DNA from: Gammaproteobacteria bacterium
GTDB taxonomy: Bacteria; Pseudomonadota; Gammaproteobacteria; Pseudomonadales; Oleiphilaceae
DNA: 10,556 nucleotides
Assembly (NCBI GenBank): GCA_029268325.1
Contig: JAJUGC010000041.1
Span: forward strand, 1 to 10,556
Direction: 5' to 3'
Positions within the stretch are counted from its first letter, which is position 1, and every line of letters begins with the position of its first letter. The notes under the pieces are model-generated. The model had not been told where the DNA came from and searched no databases. It saw nothing but the letters and a program-made list of their open reading frames with translations. Positions 5,732-10,556 of the stretch are shown here, one piece after another. The position numbers and the translations under genes are program-made.

Positions 5732-7078
5732 ATGATAAAGATCAAGAGAGGCCTGAACCTCCCGATAAGCGGCGCGCCTGCACAATCCATCGAGAATGCC
5801 AAAGCTGTGAGTGAGGTAGCACTCATAGGATTTGACTATGTGGGAATGAGACCCACGATGGAAGTGCAGGTGGGTGATCGTGTCAAATGTGGTCAGCTGC
5901 TGTTCACGGACAAAAAGACAGAAGGTGTACGCTATACCTCTCCGGCCAGTGGGGTAGTCACCGCAATCAATCGCGGTGAGCGGCGGGTTTTCCAGTCCAT
6001 TGTAATTCAGGTCGAAGGCGACGAACATGAAATGTTCGACAGCTATCCAGAAGCCCAGTTTTCCGGACTAAGCCGTCAGCAAGTGGTGGATAACCTGGTG
6101 CAGTCCGGTTTGTGGACCGCCTTTCGCACCCGCCCCTATAGTAAGGTGCCCGCAATCGACAGCGAGCCTCACTCTATCTTCGTAACTGCCATGGACACCA
6201 ATCCGCTTGCGGCGGATCCGGCAGTGATCATTCGTGAATCTCCACTGGATTTCAAATACGGCCTGGAGCTGATTGCTCACCTGACGGCGGGCAAGGTCTT
6301 TGTGTGTACTGCCCCGGGTGTAGCCCTGGAGATGCCTAGTGCAGGTGGCAAAATCCGCCGTGAAGAGTTCGACGGGCCTCACCCTGCAGGTCTGGCCGGT
6401 ACCCATATCCACTTCCTGGATCCGGTGCACGCCGGCAAGACTGTCTGGACCATTGGCTATCAGGATGTCATTGCCATTGCGCGCCTGTTCCGTACCGGTA
6501 AGCTGGATACGACCCGGGTGGTTGCGCTAGGTGGCCCGCAGGTGATTCGTCCCCGCTTGCTGCGTACCCGTTTGGGCGCCAATCTGGAGCAGTTGGTGAG
6601 TGGTGAGTTGAAGGAAGGCGTGAACCGGATTATTTCCGGCTCTGTGTTTGGTGGTCGTACCGCCCGTGGCCCGGTGACCTATCTGGGACGCTATGCCAAC
6701 CAAATCAGTGTCCTGCAGGAAGGTACCCAGCGTGAGTTTATGGGCTGGCTCTCCCCGGGCACCAAGAAGTTTTCTACGCTTAATATCTATCTCTCCAAGC
6801 TCACCCCCAGAAAACTGCTCAACTTCACAACCACCACCAACGGTAGCGAGCGCGCCATGGTGCCGGTGGGTACCTATGAGACAGTGATGCCTCTGGATAT
6901 CTTGCCGACTCAGCTATTGCGCTCCCTCATCGTCGGCGACACGGAAACAGCCCAGAAGCTAGGCTGTCTGGAACTGGACGAAGAAGATCTGGCACTCTGT
7001 ACCTTTGTCTGTCCAGGCAAGTATGAGTACGGTCCCATTCTCCGTAACAACTTGACCCGCATTGAGCTGGAGGGCTAA
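5732..7078 (+). CDS. nqrA: Na+-translocating NADH:quinone reductase subunit A
   Basis: This is the 448-residue NqrA subunit of the Na+-NQR complex, a peripheral cytoplasmic protein associated with the membrane subunits and implicated in ubiquinone binding. The N-terminus MIKIKRGLNLPISGAPAQ is the family start. A biotinyl/lipoyl-like segment (about 35-90, with GDRVKCGQLL and SPASGVVTAINRGERR) is followed by the Rossmann-like middle and the conserved end CPGKYEYGPILRNNLTRIE. Length is essentially that of the Vibrio protein (446). NqrA is absent from the related Rnf complexes, so its presence with NqrB settles that this is an nqr operon. The Shine-Dalgarno is unusual (AGGCGGGG, 5721-5728), only 3 nt from the ATG at 5732. 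First gene of the operon; three bases separate it from nqrB. Confidence 0.97.
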   Translation: MIKIKRGLNLPISGAPAQSIENAKAVSEVALIGFDYVGMRPTMEVQVGDRVKCGQLLFTDKKTEGVRYTSPASGVVTAINRGERRVFQSIVIQVEGDEHEMFDSYPEAQFSGLSRQQVVDNLVQSGLWTAFRTRPYSKVPAIDSEPHSIFVTAMDTNPLAADPAVIIRESPLDFKYGLELIAHLTAGKVFVCTAPGVALEMPSAGGKIRREEFDGPHPAGLAGTHIHFLDPVHAGKTVWTIGYQDVIAIARLFRTGKLDTTRVVALGGPQVIRPRLLRTRLGANLEQLVSGELKEGVNRIISGSVFGGRTARGPVTYLGRYANQISVLQEGTQREFMGWLSPGTKKFSTLNIYLSKLTPRKLLNFTTTTNGSERAMVPVGTYETVMPLDILPTQLLRSLIVGDTETAQKLGCLELDEEDLALCTFVCPGKYEYGPILRNNLTRIELEG

Positions 7079-7081
7079 GAG

Positions 7082-8284
7082 ATGGGAATGAGAAAGTTCC
7101 TGGATAAGATAGAACCCCACTTCCTTCCAGGTGGAAAGCACGAAAAGTGGTATGCCCTTTATGAAGCGGTCGACACTATTTTCTATACACCTGGCAAGGT
7201 AACTGCCACCACCTCTCACGTGCGCGATGGCATTGACCTCAAGCGCATCATGATTACCGTTTGGCTGTGTACCTTCCCAGCCATGTTCTTCGGTATGTAC
7301 AACGTTGGCCTGCAGGCCAACACCTACCTGCTGGAGAGCGGGCTTGCCATGTCCGGCAATGACTGGCGACATGCCATTATCGCCGCCTTGGCAGGCAACG
7401 ACCCGAATAGCATCTGGGATAACATTATTTATGGCGCTGCCTACTTTATTCCCATCTATGCGGTAACTTTCATTGTTGGTGGCTTCTGGGAAGTCTTGTT
7501 TGCTACCATCCGCCGCCATGAAGTGAATGAGGGCTTCTTCGTCACCTCTATTCTGTTTGCTCTGATCCTGCCGCCAACTATTCCCCTTTGGCAGGTTGCC
7601 TTGGGCATCAGCTTCGGCGTTGTGATCGGCAAGGAAGTTTTTGGCGGTACCGGCAAGAACTTCCTCAACCCGGCATTGGCCGGGCGGGCCTTCCTCTTCT
7701 TTGCTTATCCGGCAGAAATCTCCGGCGATACCGTGTGGACTGCAGTTGATGGCTTCAGCGGTGCAACAGCCCTTAGTGTTGTTTCTGCCAATGGTATGGC
7801 GGCGCTTGAACAGAACCTGACTTGGCTTGATGCCTTCTTTGGCTTCCAGCAGGGATCCGTAGGCGAAACCTCAACACTGGCGATCCTGATTGGCGGCGGT
7901 ATTCTGTTACTGACCCGTATTGCCTCCTGGCGCATCGTTGCCGGTGTGATGATTGGCATGGTCGCGACTTCCCTGATGTTCAACCTGATCGGTTCCGAAA
8001 CCAATCCCATGTTTGCGGTGCCGCCTCATTGGCACTTCGTACTGGGTGGCTTCGCCTTTGCCATGATGTTCATGGCCACGGATCCGGTGTCTGCAGCCAT
8101 GACTGATACTGGTAAGTGGATCTTCGGCATTCTGATCGGATTGATGGTGGTACTGATTCGGGTGGTCAACCCCGCCTATCCCGAGGGCATGATGTTGGCG
8201 GTGCTCTTCGCTAACCTGTTTGCGCCCTATATCGACCACCTGGTCATGCAGGCCAACATCAAGAGGAGACTGGCTCGTGTCTAG
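7082..8284 (+). CDS. nqrB: Na+-translocating NADH:quinone reductase subunit B
   Basis: NqrB is the large integral-membrane subunit (400 residues, roughly ten membrane segments starting near residue 56) that carries covalent FMN and riboflavin and lies on the Na+ path. The FMN attachment motif SGAT is intact at 226-229 (DGFSGATALS), so T229 is the phosphoester-linked threonine (T236 in Vibrio cholerae). G133/G134 in IVGGFWEVLF correspond to Vibrio G140/G141, where substitutions alter quinone-site inhibitor sensitivity; both are glycine here. Other family blocks are EVFGGTGKNFLNPALAGRAF (185-204), MATDPVSAAMT and VVNPAYPEGMM. GGAGGG lies 7 nt before the ATG, inside the end of nqrA. Its last 8 bases overlap nqrC. 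The FMN is attached by the transferase ApbE, often encoded just after nqrF and outside this window. Confidence 0.97.
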   Translation: MGMRKFLDKIEPHFLPGGKHEKWYALYEAVDTIFYTPGKVTATTSHVRDGIDLKRIMITVWLCTFPAMFFGMYNVGLQANTYLLESGLAMSGNDWRHAIIAALAGNDPNSIWDNIIYGAAYFIPIYAVTFIVGGFWEVLFATIRRHEVNEGFFVTSILFALILPPTIPLWQVALGISFGVVIGKEVFGGTGKNFLNPALAGRAFLFFAYPAEISGDTVWTAVDGFSGATALSVVSANGMAALEQNLTWLDAFFGFQQGSVGETSTLAILIGGGILLLTRIASWRIVAGVMIGMVATSLMFNLIGSETNPMFAVPPHWHFVLGGFAFAMMFMATDPVSAAMTDTGKWIFGILIGLMVVLIRVVNPAYPEGMMLAVLFANLFAPYIDHLVMQANIKRRLARV

Positions 8285-9095
8285 GTTTAATAAAGATAGT
8301 GTTTCCGGCACGGTGATTGTTGCCCTGGCAGTTTGCCTTGTTTGCTCAATCATCGTTTCCGGCGCGGCTGTGATTCTGAAGCCGACCCAGAAGGTAAACA
8401 GCGTTCTGAACGTCAAGCAGAATATCCTGAGGGCGGCGAACCTGATTACCGGTCCGGTCACGGCCCAAGAGGTTGAAGAGAAGTTCAGCCTCGTAACTCC
8501 ACGCATTGTAGACCTGGAAACCGGTGAGTATGTGGATCCTTCCGTCGTCGGTGTGGCGGAAGCAATTAACTACGACCAATTCAGGGCGGCCAAAGATCCT
8601 CAGTTCTCCAAAGCGTTGGCAGGTAGCGAGGATATTGCCGGTATCAAGCGCCGTGAGCGTTATGCAACGGTCTATACCATTGAAAACGAAGGCCAAATTG
8701 ACCGTGTGATCCTGCCGGTTCGGGGCTATGGTCTGTGGTCAACCCTTTATGGCTTCCTTGCACTTGAAGGCGATGCCAATACGGTCGTCGGTTTTGGTTT
8801 CTATGAACATGCCGAAACGCCTGGTCTCGGGGGTGAGGTAGATAATCCTAACTGGATTAGTCAATGGCCCGGTAAAAAGATCTATGATCTGGAAGAAGGT
8901 GCCGAGCCCAAGATTCATCTCGTGAAGGGCGGAGTCAGGGCTAATGACCCCGAAGCGAACTATGGCGTAGACGCACTGGCCGGAGCCACTCTGACCAGTC
9001 GGGGTATCACCAACTTGCTGCATTTCTGGCTGGGTGAACAGGGTTTCCAAAAGTATCTTGAACAGATTCGTTCAGGGGAGGCGAGCAATGGCTGA
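8277..9095 (+). CDS. nqrC: Na+-translocating NADH:quinone reductase subunit C
   Basis: NqrC has 272 residues, one N-terminal membrane anchor (about 11-33) and a large periplasmic FMN-binding domain. The covalent FMN site is T238 in the segment DALAGATLTSRG (232-243). The usual SGAT reads AGAT here, with the acceptor threonine, preceding alanine and Asp kept. Other family segments include the GYGLWSTLYGFLALEGD block (150-166) and ETPGLGGEV (180-188). The start is a GTG at 8277, chosen because AGGAG lies 8 nt upstream, the protein then begins MSRFNKDSVSGT as in relatives, and an earlier in-frame ATG at 8220 lies deep inside nqrB with no binding site. It overlaps nqrB by 8 nt and nqrD by 8 nt. 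It receives electrons on the periplasmic side of the NQR chain. Confidence 0.95.
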   Translation: MSRFNKDSVSGTVIVALAVCLVCSIIVSGAAVILKPTQKVNSVLNVKQNILRAANLITGPVTAQEVEEKFSLVTPRIVDLETGEYVDPSVVGVAEAINYDQFRAAKDPQFSKALAGSEDIAGIKRRERYATVYTIENEGQIDRVILPVRGYGLWSTLYGFLALEGDANTVVGFGFYEHAETPGLGGEVDNPNWISQWPGKKIYDLEEGAEPKIHLVKGGVRANDPEANYGVDALAGATLTSRGITNLLHFWLGEQGFQKYLEQIRSGEASNG

Positions 9096-9753
9096 GGTTA
9101 CGGCTAAGAAGGTTCTATTCGAGCCGATTTTCAACAATAACCCCATTACCTTGCAGATCATTGGCATCTGTTCCGCCCTGGCGGTCACGACCAGTCTGCA
9201 GCTATCGATTGTTATGGCGGTAGCGGTTTCTTTGGTAGCGGCCTTTTCCAGCTTTGCGATCGCACTGATCCGTTCTCAAATCCCCAATAGTGTGCGGATT
9301 ATTGTGCAGATGACCATTATTGCCTCCTTGGTGATCGTGGTGGATCAAGTGTTAAAGGCTTATGCCTATGAGGTGAGCAAGCAGCTGTCAGTGTTCGTGG
9401 GGCTGATTATCACTAACTGTATCGTCATGGGCCGTGCTGAGGCCTTTGCCATGCAGAACTCACCTGTGATGAGCTTTCTCGATGGCATTGGTAACGGCCT
9501 TGGATATGGCGTGGTATTGGTCTTCGTAGGCTTTGTGCGTGAGCTCTTAGGCTCCGGCAAGCTCTTGGGTGTTGAAATCCTGCCGCTGGTTAATGATGGC
9601 GGCTGGTATGTGCCTAATGGCCTGTTGCTACTGCCACCAAGTGCGTTCTTTATTATCGGCCTGATGATTTGGGGTATGCGGACTTGGAAGAAATCCCAAG
9701 TCGAAGCGCCGGATTACAAGCCTGCCGCTCATAAAGTCAAGGAGGCATTTTAA
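9088..9753 (+). CDS. nqrD: Na+-translocating NADH:quinone reductase subunit D
   Basis: NqrD is a 221-residue membrane protein with about six transmembrane segments, paired with NqrE in an inverted-topology arrangement in the core of the complex. C28 (IIGICSALAV) and C111 (LIITNCIVMGRAEAFA) match the two cysteines, C29 and C112 of Vibrio, that help hold the iron centre between NqrD and NqrE. Further family sequence is the FVRELLGSGKLLG block. A polar tail follows the last helix, somewhat longer than in Vibrio (210 residues in total). The ATG at 9088 has GGAGG 6 nt before it and begins with the family's MAEVTAKKVLFEPIF; an earlier ATG at 9034 would add 18 residues that overlap nqrC coding. It overlaps the nqrC stop by 8 nt. 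Confidence 0.96.
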   Translation: MAEVTAKKVLFEPIFNNNPITLQIIGICSALAVTTSLQLSIVMAVAVSLVAAFSSFAIALIRSQIPNSVRIIVQMTIIASLVIVVDQVLKAYAYEVSKQLSVFVGLIITNCIVMGRAEAFAMQNSPVMSFLDGIGNGLGYGVVLVFVGFVRELLGSGKLLGVEILPLVNDGGWYVPNGLLLLPPSAFFIIGLMIWGMRTWKKSQVEAPDYKPAAHKVKEAF

Positions 9754-9755
9754 CT

Positions 9756-10367
9756 ATGTGGGAGCATTATATCAGCCTCGCAGTTAAGGCCATTTTCGTA
9801 GAGAACATGGCGTTGGCCTTCTTCCTGGGAATGTGTACGTTCATCGCATTATCCAAGAAGATGGAAGCGGCAAAGGGCTTGGCGATTGCAGTTATTCTGG
9901 TACTGACCATCACCACGCCGATTAACAACCTGCTTTATAACCTGGTGCTTCGGGAAGGCGCCCTTAGCTGGGCGGGCTTCCCCAACATCGATCTCAGCTT
10001 CCTCGGGTTGCTGTCCTACATTGCCGTGATCGCCGCCATCGTCCAGATCATGGAAATGATCATGGATAAATTCTTTCCAGCCCTTTATAACGCGCTGGGT
10101 GTGTTCCTGCCGTTGATCACAGTGAACTGTGCCATTATGGGGGCAGCCCTGTTTATGGTGGAACGGGACTATAACTTCGGGGAAAGTGTTGTCTACGGCT
10201 TTGGCGCGGGCGTCGGCTGGGCACTGGCCATTATTGCCCTGGCGGGTATTCGGGAGAAACTCAAGTATTCCGACGTGCCCGAAGGGCTACGAGGCTTGGG
10301 GATTACCTTCATTACCGTTGGCTTGATGTCCTTGGGCTTCATGTCGTTTTCGGGTATCACCCTGTAA
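9756..10367 (+). CDS. nqrE: Na+-translocating NADH:quinone reductase subunit E
   Basis: NqrE is a 203-residue protein with about six membrane segments, homologous to NqrD and paired with it. C27 (FFLGMCTFIALSKK) and C125 (LPLITVNCAIMGAALF) are the counterparts of Vibrio C26 and C120, which complete the iron ligation across the NqrD/NqrE interface. The segment RDYNFGESVVYGFGAGVGW and the GLMSLGFMSFSGI end are family-typical. The start ATG lies 2 nt after the nqrD stop, with AAGGAGG about 10 nt upstream inside nqrD. It shares its transcript with the rest of the operon. Confidence 0.96.
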   Translation: MWEHYISLAVKAIFVENMALAFFLGMCTFIALSKKMEAAKGLAIAVILVLTITTPINNLLYNLVLREGALSWAGFPNIDLSFLGLLSYIAVIAAIVQIMEMIMDKFFPALYNALGVFLPLITVNCAIMGAALFMVERDYNFGESVVYGFGAGVGWALAIIALAGIREKLKYSDVPEGLRGLGITFITVGLMSLGFMSFSGITL

Positions 10368-10394
10368 GGCAGCCAGGAGAGAGAAGGTTAAACA

Positions 10395-10556
10395 ATGACT
10401 ACAGAAATTATTATGGGAGTGGTGATGTTCACCGTCATCATTCTGGCCCTGGTTGCCATTATTCTGGCAGCGCGGGCACGTCTGGTGAGCACTGGTGACG
10501 TTACCATTGAAGTTAACGGCGATCCCAACCATACAATTAGAACCCCGGCAGGAGGC
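10395..10556 (+). CDS. nqrF: Na+-translocating NADH:quinone reductase subunit F, 5' end only
   Basis: The first 54 codons of NqrF are present; the window edge cuts the gene. NqrF is the NADH-oxidising entry subunit: an N-terminal membrane anchor, then a 2Fe-2S ferredoxin domain, then FAD/NADH domains. Visible here are the anchor (about residues 5-28) and the start of the ferredoxin domain (GDVTIEVNGDPNHTIRTPAGG). The cluster cysteines lie beyond the edge. The ATG at 10395 is 27 nt after the nqrE stop, the widest gap in the operon, and is preceded by AGGAGAGAGAAGG, of which the distal AGAAGG is closest. Confidence 0.95.
   Translation, partial: MTTEIIMGVVMFTVIILALVAIILAARARLVSTGDVTIEVNGDPNHTIRTPAGG

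Noticed and set aside
7907..8506. 199-codon open frame on the minus strand across the nqrB/nqrC junction
   Set aside because: It is the shadow of two well-conserved genes; its histidine- and glutamine-rich composition is typical of antisense translation.
5732..10556. Rnf complex instead of Nqr
   Set aside because: NqrD/E and RnfA/E are homologous, but nqrA is present and the order A-B-C-D-E-F with NqrF at the end is that of Nqr.

Overview
The window reads as the chromosome of a marine-type gammaproteobacterium (Oceanospirillales, Cellvibrionales or Alteromonadales would all fit; I cannot place it more closely). The reasons are a sodium-pumping NADH:quinone reductase (Na+-NQR) operon of the Vibrio/Pseudomonas type, and an acetyl-CoA synthetase gene paired with a NarL/FixJ response regulator of the CrbR/ErdR kind. 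No insertion sequence, phage gene, CRISPR array, tRNA or rRNA is visible, and gene spacing looks like ordinary core genome.

Layout. Positions 1-3689 read leftwards. From right to left they hold acsA (acetyl-CoA synthetase), a crbR-like response regulator, a 347-bp gap with short repeats, a dodecin gene, a 97-codon hypothetical gene and the first 21 codons of another possible gene that leaves the window. Positions 3866-10556 read rightwards. They hold a large GNAT-nitrilase fusion gene transcribed divergently from acsA, then a 330-bp leader/promoter region, then nqrA-nqrB-nqrC-nqrD-nqrE and the start of nqrF, which is cut by the window edge.

How they work together. AcsA activates acetate to acetyl-CoA, and in Vibrio and Pseudomonas the CrbS/CrbR two-component system controls acs. 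The adjacent regulator is therefore most likely its activator; the sensor kinase CrbS is not in the window. The six nqr genes encode the respiratory complex that oxidises NADH, reduces ubiquinone and exports Na+. Its visible cofactor sites are intact: the FMN-threonine motifs of NqrB and NqrC and the iron-ligand cysteines of NqrD and NqrE. The genes are packed with gaps of 2-27 nt or 8-nt overlaps.

I found no wholly new system. The points most worth a second look are: (1) a candidate nqr promoter with a perfect -10 box, followed by a leader of about 127 nt holding two mutually exclusive hairpins; (2) a 10-bp word, TAATACCCCG, found upstream of both acsA and dodecin, which could be a shared operator; and (3) the GNAT-nitrilase fusion divergent from acsA, an enzyme whose family is controlled by lysine acetylation.
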